Source: Phlebopus portentosus
Lineage: Eukaryota; Basidiomycota; Agaricomycetes; Boletales; Boletinellaceae
DNA length: 64,000 nucleotides
Assembly: GCA_037892935.1 (NCBI GenBank)
Contig: JAYXKI010000013.1
Location: forward strand, 1,054,001-1,118,000
Direction of reading: 5' to 3'
Position numbers and translations under genes: made by a program. This document shows positions 44,445 through 53,815 of the stretch, piece after piece. The number at the start of each line of letters is the position of its first letter. Positions within the stretch are counted from its first letter, which is position 1. A model generated the notes under the pieces. That model saw nothing but the letters and a program-made list of their open reading frames with translations, was not told where the DNA came from and made no database searches.

Positions 44445-45362
44445 GCGTATCATCGACGGCTAAAGCAGGCTTACACACTCCATCGGAGTTTTGTTAGAGC
44501 GCTCCATACATTCGAGGAAGAAGTCAATTCGGCGTTTCGCACGATAAACTTCTATCGAGGTAAGAAGCACTCAAACACCCCTATCCTAGAACCCTACCGG
44601 TCGGTTATACTATCCGCCCTGGAGCTTCGAATCAACGCCGAAAGACACGAAAGAGTTGGGAGGAAGTTCTTGCTTGTACACGCAGACAACCTATTGAACG
44701 GACACAGTTTTAATTGGGAAGCACTCAGAGGTCCTACGCCGGTTGAAGAAGAACTACTCGCTCTGTGTCAGGAATATAAAGCGTTCGAATACACCCTACT
44801 CGAACATTCTCATTTCCTCCATCAAGTCCTTTTACAAGTTTATCAAGGCAACTATACTACTGCGAAACAACTATGTCACCGATGGAACTGTGGCAAGTTG
44901 GTTGGTCTAGTCTCTGGTTTACACTCTGCATCGTCTGGTTTTCTTCCATGGTATACGTCATTGCTCAACAACTCCGAGGTCGAATCAGCCTTCTTCGAGG
45001 CTTTGGAACGCTATGGACGTGGGTGGAACGGCAAGACAACGAAAGAAGTTCCCCATTCCGTCGTGCCGGTCGGAGATTTCTACTCCAAACTCAACGACTG
45101 GCAGTTCCTCAACCCGGACCTGGAGAACGTATGGAATCCGCTCTGGCACGTATCAGCGAACGACTCGACAGTCTACACGGACGCTTGGACCGAATGGTCA
45201 GTGCTGACGGGCAACCCAACCAAGTTGTCTCCGCCCTGCGACACGCCGTCATCGACCTCGACAATCGACTTACTAGCGTTGATCGGTCCCTCAGAACTCT
45301 CACAGCTACTGTCGCTCGACTCTACGACATGGGCTCTCAATACTCCGAGAACCTTACCGTAG
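44445..45362 (+). CDS. A1 ORF-a (pre-gag ORF, start unclear)
   Basis: About 305 open codons between TAA at 44442 and the stop at 45360-45362, without any ATG upstream of 44670. The translation reads as a helical protein (LKQAYTLHRSFVRALHTFEE, LCQEYKAFEYTLLEHSHFL, AFFEALERYGRGWNG) and no family is recognised. A short ATG-initiated leader (44411-44434, 7 codons, other frame) lies just upstream and could supply a start by splicing or act as a uORF. The last 490 bp overlap ORF-b. Confidence 0.45.
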   Translation, partial: AYHRRLKQAYTLHRSFVRALHTFEEEVNSAFRTINFYRGKKHSNTPILEPYRSVILSALELRINAERHERVGRKFLLVHADNLLNGHSFNWEALRGPTPVEEELLALCQEYKAFEYTLLEHSHFLHQVLLQVYQGNYTTAKQLCHRWNCGKLVGLVSGLHSASSGFLPWYTSLLNNSEVESAFFEALERYGRGWNGKTTKEVPHSVVPVGDFYSKLNDWQFLNPDLENVWNPLWHVSANDSTVYTDAWTEWSVLTGNPTKLSPPCDTPSSTSTIDLLALIGPSELSQLLSLDSTTWALNTPRTLP

Positions 45363-46789
45363 AAGGACAGACACTGGGGGAGTTTCTGGCGCATATTCAG
45401 GGACATGTCGGGGATGCGATCGCCGAGGCAGTCATCACCAACCTCAGGCGAGAAGGCGAACAGCGAGACGTACGGATCAACTACGCGTTCGGTATTCTTC
45501 AGGCTCGTATTCTGGGAGCGGTAACAATGGCCATTCAGGGCAGTCAGTCAGCCCTTGCTCAACAAGTGGTCAACTCCCAGCAAGAGATTATTCGGCTCAC
45601 TGGTACGGACTTCCTGCAGTTACACACGCAGGCGAGCTACCTGGTTGAACAGGTTGAGGCTATTCGAGCCCGAATCAGCAATACCGAGGAAGAACTCGCG
45701 GCCCAGTACTCGATCACGGAAGGCATTCGTCGGATCCAACAAACGATTAGGCTTCGTCAATCCTACCTGACACAGCGAGCTAGGCGAGGAGGGGCAAGGT
45801 TGAGCCCTGACTCCCCGCTGCAAGGTAGAGGCCTAGGTCTAGCTAGCCGCTTCGAAAGCGTGAGCTCAGACTCCGACGACGATCAGATGCCCGGCCTGAT
45901 CCCAGCAGGAGAACGCTTTGTGGATCGGATGGTCGAGATCATTCACCAGAGCAGGGAACCAGGAGGAACGGACACTCGAACAGGACAACCGTCGTCGCAG
46001 TTGCGACAGCAAGCAGTAGAAGTTGGAAGGAGCTACGTCGCTGAGGTAGTTGCAGAAAGAGGGCTGGTAGCGCCGGCTGCGCTCGCCCACGAAGAGGAAC
46101 AAGAAGTCGAAGGAAGCATCGAAGTGGAAGAAGAAGAAGACCTCCCGGACTACATCTCCACAGACGCCCAACCCGGAAGCCTGGACCAGCAGGCTGAAGA
46201 ACTGCTGAGAGAGGTAATCCCGGAGTCGCCAAGGCCCTGGCCATCCAACGACGGATGGGGACCGCCTCCCGATGCTGGGGAAGCATGGGAGGCGGACAAC
46301 ACAGCAGAGACGGGGTATGGCACGGGAATCCGGGAGCTCATGTGGAACGAGCAAGGAGAGCTCGTCGAGGGAGCAATCCAACGGCTGGGTTGGAACGGCC
46401 ACTACGTCGAAAGGAACCACCTCCAGCACCCGCACCAGGACTCGCCGCCGGGATCGCCTACTCCGAGTGCTCTTGAGCTTGAGGAGAGAGAAGCAAGGCT
46501 TCAGGCGGTCAGTGAGTACTCCCCAGACTCTGACTATATTTATGGTCCTATCATTCGTCCTAACAGCTGCCCTATACCATCGGTCTTTCTCGACATACGA
46601 GAGGGACCACCGAGGCAGGGGGTAGCGAATATGGCGAGGGTAGTTTGGGTGCGAGGTAACGACATAGAAGAGCCAACCAGCGAAGATCAAGAGTACTTCG
46701 ATGCAAACGACGACTGGGAGACAGAAGAGGAAAGCGAGGAACACGAAAGCGGCGAGGAACGATACGAAGCTCGGGAAGAAAGGAGATAG
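44873..46789 (+). CDS. A1 ORF-b: predicted membrane/coiled-coil protein (638 aa)
   Basis: ATG start, frame -1 relative to ORF-a. Residues about 11-31 form a strong hydrophobic segment (WFTLCIVWFSSMVYVIAQQ) followed by Arg-rich residues, consistent with a signal anchor. Helical heptad regions occur at about 85-160 (ALARISERLDSLHGRLDRM, LDNRLTSVDRSLRTLTATV) and near 270. The C-terminal 300 residues are acidic and low in complexity, ending EERYEAREERR. Nearly identical to A2 ORF-b. It might be a particle or membrane-association factor, but no homology is recognised and this is inference. Confidence 0.6.
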   Translation: MSPMELWQVGWSSLWFTLCIVWFSSMVYVIAQQLRGRISLLRGFGTLWTWVERQDNERSSPFRRAGRRFLLQTQRLAVPQPGPGERMESALARISERLDSLHGRLDRMVSADGQPNQVVSALRHAVIDLDNRLTSVDRSLRTLTATVARLYDMGSQYSENLTVEGQTLGEFLAHIQGHVGDAIAEAVITNLRREGEQRDVRINYAFGILQARILGAVTMAIQGSQSALAQQVVNSQQEIIRLTGTDFLQLHTQASYLVEQVEAIRARISNTEEELAAQYSITEGIRRIQQTIRLRQSYLTQRARRGGARLSPDSPLQGRGLGLASRFESVSSDSDDDQMPGLIPAGERFVDRMVEIIHQSREPGGTDTRTGQPSSQLRQQAVEVGRSYVAEVVAERGLVAPAALAHEEEQEVEGSIEVEEEEDLPDYISTDAQPGSLDQQAEELLREVIPESPRPWPSNDGWGPPPDAGEAWEADNTAETGYGTGIRELMWNEQGELVEGAIQRLGWNGHYVERNHLQHPHQDSPPGSPTPSALELEEREARLQAVSEYSPDSDYIYGPIIRPNSCPIPSVFLDIREGPPRQGVANMARVVWVRGNDIEEPTSEDQEYFDANDDWETEEESEEHESGEERYEAREERR

Positions 46790-46985
46790 GCCCTGGTTTA
46801 GAGCTGGGAGCTTGCCAGGAGGAAGGAAGACGCCCAAGAACTGACCGGGGAGGAAGGGTAAGGTGGCTAGTTGGAAAGCGGAGGTGGTACTCGCTGGATA
46901 ACTTAGCTACTAAACCATGTATTATTGTAATGCGCTGAATGAAGGTGATACTCATAAAATGTTGGTTGAATTCGTCTAGGTCATT

Positions 46986-48008
46986 ATGTCAAACAAAGAT
47001 ATCATGAAGTATCCCTTGTTTAAGGGAAACCCTTATGAGTCGCTTGAGAACTTCCAGAATCAAATGATCAGCCGGTTGAATGAAAAACATCCGAGCGACC
47101 CAGTCAAGAGGGTTAAGATTATTTTGGAATGTCTGCGAGGTCAAGCTCAGACTTGGGTTAATGGCAAGTGGGCCGTGAACAGAAATCAATTAGTCTCCAC
47201 CCACAAGCGAGATGCGGATGGCAAGCTTGTTATAGACAAGAAGGGTGGATGGGACAGCGAGGACGATCTATGGAACGAATTAGCGCTCAACCACAATGGC
47301 ATTTTTGGACTTCAAGAAGAAGCCGAGCGGAATATTAGGACGATTTATCAGGAACGGGCGCGGGTGAAGCAGTATAACAGGGCCTTTGACGACATTAGGA
47401 TGAGGCTGCCAAAGCACTACGACCATCAGGCACTGATTTACGAGTACAAGAGAGGACTCAATCAAACGATCCTAAAGGCCCTGCTTACGAATACAGACCA
47501 CCCAGAATGGGACCTGAACCAATGGAAAGAGAACGCTAGTAATCTGGAGGCCAGTCTGATGGCTGCCAAGGTGATAGGCAGCAATAGGAAGTACACCCCT
47601 ATGTTTAAAGATGGGCAGGCAGTATCGTACACGCCAGTGCCCCCAGAAGCTCGCCGTCCAGCTGAGTTTCTGGGTGAACCTATGGACATCGACATGTCTA
47701 GGCGCTTTACTAGGGGGTCCCGAGGAGATGCCGGGATATGCTGGGCATGCGGCAAGACAGGTCACTTCGCACGGGACTGCAATAATGTAGGGCGAGACAC
47801 ACAGGGAAGCCGTGGACACCGAACCAACTACAAGAGACGGGTGCAGAAGAGACGATCTGGCAAGACTGGCCGCTTCCTAAAACGCCGGGAAGTTGGGATT
47901 AGCAGCGATTCCGAAATGGAGGAACTACTGGACAAGAAAACGAAGTTACCAAGGCGTAAGGAACGGGCTTCGTATTCCCTCGAGGAGGATTCCGAGGAGG
48001 ATTTTTGA
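46986..48008 (+). CDS. gag: A1 Gag
   Basis: 340 aa from the ATG at 46986. Capsid-like N-terminal two-thirds (MKYPLFKGNPYESLENFQNQ) and a zinc knuckle CWACGKTGHFARDC near residue 255, followed by a basic (KRRVQKRRSGKTGR) and then acidic tail. Packages the element RNA. It ends at TGA 48006-48008, overlapping the pol frame. Confidence 0.9.
   Translation: MSNKDIMKYPLFKGNPYESLENFQNQMISRLNEKHPSDPVKRVKIILECLRGQAQTWVNGKWAVNRNQLVSTHKRDADGKLVIDKKGGWDSEDDLWNELALNHNGIFGLQEEAERNIRTIYQERARVKQYNRAFDDIRMRLPKHYDHQALIYEYKRGLNQTILKALLTNTDHPEWDLNQWKENASNLEASLMAAKVIGSNRKYTPMFKDGQAVSYTPVPPEARRPAEFLGEPMDIDMSRRFTRGSRGDAGICWACGKTGHFARDCNNVGRDTQGSRGHRTNYKRRVQKRRSGKTGRFLKRREVGISSDSEMEELLDKKTKLPRRKERASYSLEEDSEEDF
47999..48005 (+). 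promoter_or_regulatory. -1 frameshift site, family A gag/pol
   Basis: G GAT TTT immediately followed by the Gag TGA stop; the pol frame is -1. The GGATTTT heptamer departs from strict X XXY YYZ at the P site but allows Phe re-pairing on the T run. From memory, related G GAU UUU sites occur in some plant RNA viruses. Conserved in A2. Confidence 0.55.
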
Positions 48009-51000
48009 AGGGCCGCCAGTCGACATCGGACACTGGCGAGGGCTCGAAGGACACACAAGAGATAAAGCGCCGATGGACTATTGCTAGACCAAATTCCAAC
48101 CATCCTACTATACCCATTGACGTCATTCAGGGACAGAAAAAGGTTAATCTCTCGGCTATGATTGACTCCGGATCTGCAATCACTACTATTAGCCCCACGG
48201 TGGTACAGAGCCTAGGGCTGAGAACAGTGCCTGCAGAAGGTAATTATACCATCCGGAATGCCGATGGATCGATTAATCATGGTGGATGGACTCGGAACGT
48301 CAGAGCAATAGTGGACACAGGGATTACAAGAGGTTTAATGGACATCGCAGTGGTGGATACACACGAAGACAAGTTTCTCATAGGAAATGATTGGCTTGAA
48401 CAGCATAAGCCAACCATCGACTGGACAAAGGGGATTCTTCGCAAAGGCGGGAAGGAAATTGCTTTTAATGGGACGGCACGATTGCGCTCCATACAGCTAA
48501 TTCTAGCCCCAAGGAAGCTCCGAAAACGCAGAAGATGGCGAAGAATTCCAGACTACATTCCACCCGAGTGGGATGCCGATGATGAAAAGGAAGAAGCTTG
48601 GGAAACTAGGGTCTACTACCACAGCGACATCGAAACAGGACAAGAAACCGAGAAGGAAGACATAGAAGAAGAACCTACGATCGTACCACCTGATAAAGGA
48701 AAAGAAAGGGAAACGACAAAGCCGCTTGTCATGTTCGACGAAGTCATGCACAAACCACCGGAGCTTTCCTTCATCAAACAGGAAGGAAGCTGGAAATTCT
48801 TCCGGTTTGGGGACAAGTGCCAAATCACTAAGGACGAACAGACGTGGCATGACTTCGACAGTCTTGAAGATGCGGATAACACGGTTTACCGCACCATGGT
48901 CAGAGACATGGACAAGGGCGCAAGTAAAGATGAACTCTTCAACGAGTATGGCAGCATGTATGCGGCACGGCTCCAATTACTGGCGATACAGGAGAATATC
49001 GGAATGGCAGCGTCGCCAACCACTTCGGAAGCACAGGCAAGAGTGCGAGAAGAAATACATGCGCAAATGACGGTCGATGCCGAGGGATCTGATACAACTA
49101 GAAGGAAGAAGCCTAGTGTGCCGCCGAAGGGAGGAAAACCGGGGCACTATGCAGCAGATCCGCTCAGGGTACGACGACAGAAGAGTGGAGGAAGTGGTAC
49201 AGAATCGAACCCTGTCATAAGGAGTATTAGGGTGGAGTGGACTCCTCCATCCGTGCACGAGGGCCAAAATGACTCAACCCTGGCAGTGCAGAAGCAGTCG
49301 GTTAGCTTCACCACACGAAGCAGAGGTACAAGCAGGAGTACTTCGGGTCGGGAGCGCCGTAGAACTAAAGCTACGAAGCGTACTAGGTTCGGCCACCTAG
49401 CGAGATCTCCTCCTACGAGAGACCGAGGAGTGACTAGACATGAGACGCCGTTCAAGGGTAGGCTAATGTCTAGGAAAGTGGTCCACCCCAAAGGGAGGGT
49501 AGTCCCACTCAAGTGGCACAGGGCCGAAGCTAGTACGCCGCAATCATCAAGTAGGCTAGCTTTGGGAGCTCAAGTGCGCCCGCGAAGACCACGGTTTAAG
49601 AACCAAATGCAGGGCCCTGCTCCGACAGGGAAAACAAACGGTAAAGGTAACAGGTTCATTTCGAATTATGCCGCGATGGAGCAGGGGCTCTCGCAGGGGC
49701 AGAAGAGGCACCGATGGCGCACGCCTGTTGACTCGGTCATGCAGCCGCCCAAAGTGGAAGGAAAAGTGCTAGAGAGAAGAGCTGGATCTGAGACGGAGTT
49801 CAAGGGTATCCTAGGATCGCATAAGCCTGCTACCTCAGGGGAAGCAGAGGACGCCTCTCGAAGAGGAAGGCCACCCAAGCCTCCTCACTGGATCCGCCGT
49901 CTAGAGCATCGACAAGTCGCATCTCGGAGAGAACGCCTACTCAAATATAACAGCATAGCTCAAAAATATGCGCAGGAGAAAGCACTCGATGAAAGGATGG
50001 CAGACTCTGCTGGCGACAAATCTCTCGAAGAAATTCTTCCAAGACAAATATGGGAGTTCAGGGATAGGTTCGACAAGGATGCCGCCAAACGGCTGCCGAA
50101 GTCGGGACAATGGGACATGAAGATCGAGCTCCTACCAGGAGCAGAGCTCCCGAAACCTGGACCGGTATATCCACTCGCTCCTGCTGAAAAGCGAGCGGTA
50201 GAAGAATGGATTCGCGAGGACCTGAAGAAGGGATGGATTCGTGTTGTAGGAAACCGAGTACCAGCTGAAGAAAAGGCGAACACTTGTGCACCAGTATTTG
50301 TCATAGCCAAGAAGACAATAGGGAAGGATGGCAAGCCGGAGTATAGAATTGTTATCGACTATAGAGGGCTGAATGCGGTGGTCATTCCAGACCACCAACC
50401 GATGCCTCTGTTACATATGCTCCCGGACGATCTTGCGCATGCCAAATGGTTCTCTACACTGGATTTGCGAAGTGGGTATAACAACATTTGAATACACCCT
50501 GGGCATGAGAAGTATGCCGCCTTCAGGACTCACATGGGAGTATACCAGCTGATGGTAATGCAATTCAGATTAATGAATGCACCTGCGGTATTCTAACGTG
50601 CAATGAACGAGCTCTTTCAGGACATGATTGGGCAGGGCATACTCATTTATCTTGACGACATTATAGTCTATGCAGAAACAGAACAGGAACATTGGGACCT
50701 GCTAGCAGAGGTATTGCGCAGGTTAAGGGAAGCAGACTTCTTCTGCAAACCAGAGAAGTGCTACTTCGGAAAGAAGGAACTCGACTATTTAGGATTTGTG
50801 GTTAACCAGTCGGGCATGCAGATGGATCCCTACAAGGTAAAAGCAGTTCAAGAATGGCCAGATTTGTCAAGCAAGCGAGACATTCGAAAGTTTATCGGTT
50901 TTGCAAACTTCTACCGTAAATTTATCGAAGGCTTCGCCAAGATCGCTAGGCCACTAACGGAACTTATGTCTGGCAAGAAGACATTTACCTGGGGAGAACG

Positions 51001-53296
51001 ACAACAAGAGAGCTTTAGGAAACTTAAAGAAGCTTTTACCACTGCACCAATGCTAGTACGACCGGATCACGAGAAGCAATTTGTGCTGGAAACCGACGCG
51101 TCAAACTTTGCGATGGGAGCCGTGCTCTCGCAGCTCGGGGACGATGAAATTTTGCACCCCATTGGATATTGGTCGAACACCTATCGAGACGCTGAGAATA
51201 ACTATCCAGTAATGGACAAGGAGTTACTAGCAATTGTCAAGGCCTTGAGCAACTGGAGGCACCACTTGGAAGGAGCTAAACATGAGATTCGAGTGGTTAG
51301 CGATCAAGCTAACCTTCGATATTTTATGGGAGCTAGGAAGCTAAGTGGCCGCCAAGCAAGATGGGCGACATTTCTCAGCAGATTTCGATTTCGAATCGAG
51401 TATCGACCTGGAACCAAGAATTCACGAGCGGACGCATTATCAAGGAGGCCAGACTACGAACAGGGCCAAGAGGACCAGCCAGAACAAGTCCTACTTCCTC
51501 CGCAGTTGTTCAGAACATCGGACCTGCCCATGCGCACAGTACGGGTATTTGAGCTTACAGGGGGTCCAGAACTGGGAGAGAAGATTCGAGACGCCTATGA
51601 ACGATCCAAAGAGCCAGCAATCGGAACGTTCGAAGAAGGATATTGGTGGAAGGATGATAAATTGGTTATCCCACCAGATGAAGAAATTAAGAAGGAAATT
51701 GTACGACAGTGCCATGACGCACCAGCGTCAGGACACCCGGGGTTACAGAAGACTATAGACAAACTGGAAAGAAGAGTTTGGTGGCCGAAGATGAGGGAAT
51801 GGGTTGAAGAATATGTGCGCACATGCGACGTGTGCCAGAGGACGAAAGCGCGACGAGGAAAGACGCAACCACCGCTGCAACCATTGCAGATAGCGACAAG
51901 GCCCTACGACGAGATTACTATGGATTATGTCACCGGACTTCCAACAACGAGCAAAGGAAACAATGCGATACTAGTGGTGGTAGACAGGTTCTCTAAAATG
52001 GGAACTTTTATACCTACTACAGTAAATGCAAACTCGAAGACCACTGCGGACTTAATGATCAATTATGTCTACAGTAAGGTCGGGACTCCGAAGACAGTAA
52101 TCAGCGACAGGGGACCTCAATTCGCTAGCCGGTTTACAGAACAGGTGAACCAGGCCCTCGGGATTGAAACGAAGCTTAGTACGGCGTATCATCCACAAAC
52201 AGATGGTCAAACGGAGCGAGTAAATCAAGAAATGGAACAGCTGTTACGTTGCTATTCCAGCTTGCAGCAGGACGACTGGGACGAACATTTGCCTATGGCA
52301 GAATTCGCCTATAACAGTCGCTCTCACTCCAGTACAGGCAAGACGCCATTTGAATTGGTGTATGGATTTCAGCCGGAATTAGGATTCAAGCTTCCGATCC
52401 GAGGAACTCAAGACTATGTGGCTATGCGAAAGAAGAATCAAGAAGAAGCAACAAAGGCGCTGGAGAAGGCACGAGACGCGATGAAGAGATTTGCAGATAG
52501 ACACCGAGGCCCGATGCCGTCATTCGAAGTTGGCGATAAAGTTATGTTAGATGGTCGGAATCTAACCTTGCTAGTTCCCACGAGGAAGCTAGGGGATAGA
52601 AACCTGGGACCTTATCAAGTTATCGCAAAGCATGGGCTAGTCAACTACGAATTGGATCTCCCAAAGGAGTTGAGGATCCACCCGGTGTTCTATGCAGGAC
52701 TATTAATTCCCTATCGAGAAAGGAAAGATCCGGCACAGAGAACAAGACCACCACCAGAAGTTATCGCTGGAGAAACCGAATACGAGGTTGAAGCGATCCG
52801 GGACATGAGGAAAAGGCACGGAAGATGGGAGTATCAGGTTAAATGGCTCGGCTACCCGGAGGAAGAGAATACCTGGGAACCTGTGGAAGGGCTGCGCAAT
52901 GCCCCAGAGAAATTGCGGGAGTATCACGAGAGGAATCGTTGGCCGGACACGATAGATCTTCCCTCTAGAAAGAAGATCGCGGATATTATAGACTCTACGC
53001 AGAGAGTAATCGACATCAAGAAAGAAGATGACGAGTTCCTGAGGACGGCACTAGGAGAGTCCGTAGCTCAGAGGGTAATCAAGAGAAGAAGATACCAGAG
53101 CAAGACAGGTATCAAGCAGCGGGATTTCGGTTATCCGGAATGGCACAAGCGTCATTGGAGAGCCGCGAAAAGGCCATTCACTCGAAACAAAGCGCTGCCG
53201 GTTCGCAGATGGGATCTGCCAGAAGAAAAAGGGAATCCTTCATACAAGGATTGGTTTGGGGCTGACTCCTCGGATAGTGAGTACAGCGAGGCTTAG
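48005..53296 (+). pseudogene. pol: A1 Pol (protease-RT-RNase H-integrase-chromodomain), two nonsense codons
   Basis: Protease with IDSGSAITTISP near 48160, long basic linker, RT (YRIVIDYRGLNAV at about 50341; YLDD at 50648-50659), RNase H, integrase (CDVCQRTKARRG, DRGPQFAS, TERVNQEMEQLL) and a chromodomain (YEVEAIRDMRK, YQVKWLGYPEEENTWEP at about 52780-52920). The frame is stopped by TGA at 50489-50491 (AGA in A2) and TAA at 50594-50596 (CAA in A2), both inside the RT fingers/palm. It is otherwise open from the slip site to TAG at 53294-53296. Unlike A2, the protease-RT linker is uninterrupted here. A1 and A2 therefore carry complementary lesions. Confidence 0.9.
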
Positions 53297-53801
53297 GAAG
53301 GCCTAGAATTTTGACCTGAACAAGTCGTTAAACTATTCCAAGCGTACTGGGACGTACCTTGTAAGTTGGGACCGACACTATCGAGGTCATATTTGACCTG
53401 AATAAGTCATTAAACTATTCCTAGCATGTGGGGAAGCATCTAGTATGTTGGAAGCCGACACTCAGCGAGGCTTTGAATTATTGAGCAAGTGTCACGTGAC
53501 CGCCGCCTTTCTCTGAGAACAGGTTGGGCGTCAATCACATGACTGCTACCCTCTCATCCAAAACAGGAAGTGTTTAAGTCACATGACTGCCGCACTTTTG
53601 TCCGGATGGGTTGTGCGTCAGGTCACATGATCAATAACGGGATAAGGACTCTGGATGTACAGTGCTACAGTTATTCCAGACAAGAGGAATGAGACACTAG
53701 TACACAAGAAGGGTCTGGTCTAGGAAGCAACAATATGAAACAGCAAGATTATGGCTACCACAATTAAGGGATCCACACTCTCCTTGCAGTCCGAAGTGGA
53801 T
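53297..53801 (+). other. A1 post-pol non-coding region with repeats
   Basis: Two ~80-bp direct repeats start near 53313 and 53395 (GACCTGAACAAGTCGTTAA and GACCTGAATAAGTCATTAA). Four CACGTG/CACATG motifs follow between 53490 and 53630. Possibly transcription-factor sites or packaging elements; function unknown. Confidence 0.55.
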
Positions 53802-53815
53802 CTTAAGGGGAGGAA
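53802..53815 (+). other. A1 polypurine tract
   Basis: AAGGGGAGGAA directly precedes the 3' LTR start TGTTACG, as expected for the plus-strand primer. Confidence 0.8.

Noticed and set aside
44557..44590. Possible intron GTAAGAAGC...CTATCCTAG in ORF-a
   Set aside because: Only about 30 nt long, shorter than the other introns in the window, and removing it is not needed to keep the frame open.
45866..46837. 323-codon open frame antisense to ORF-b
   Set aside because: Mirror of the biased codons of ORF-b; the corresponding frame in A2 is broken into shorter pieces and the translation is low in complexity.
50485..50600. Repeat-induced point mutation as cause of the A1 stop codons
   Set aside because: The changes are confined to about 110 bp and include A to T and T to C, whereas RIP would affect the whole repeat with C to T changes.
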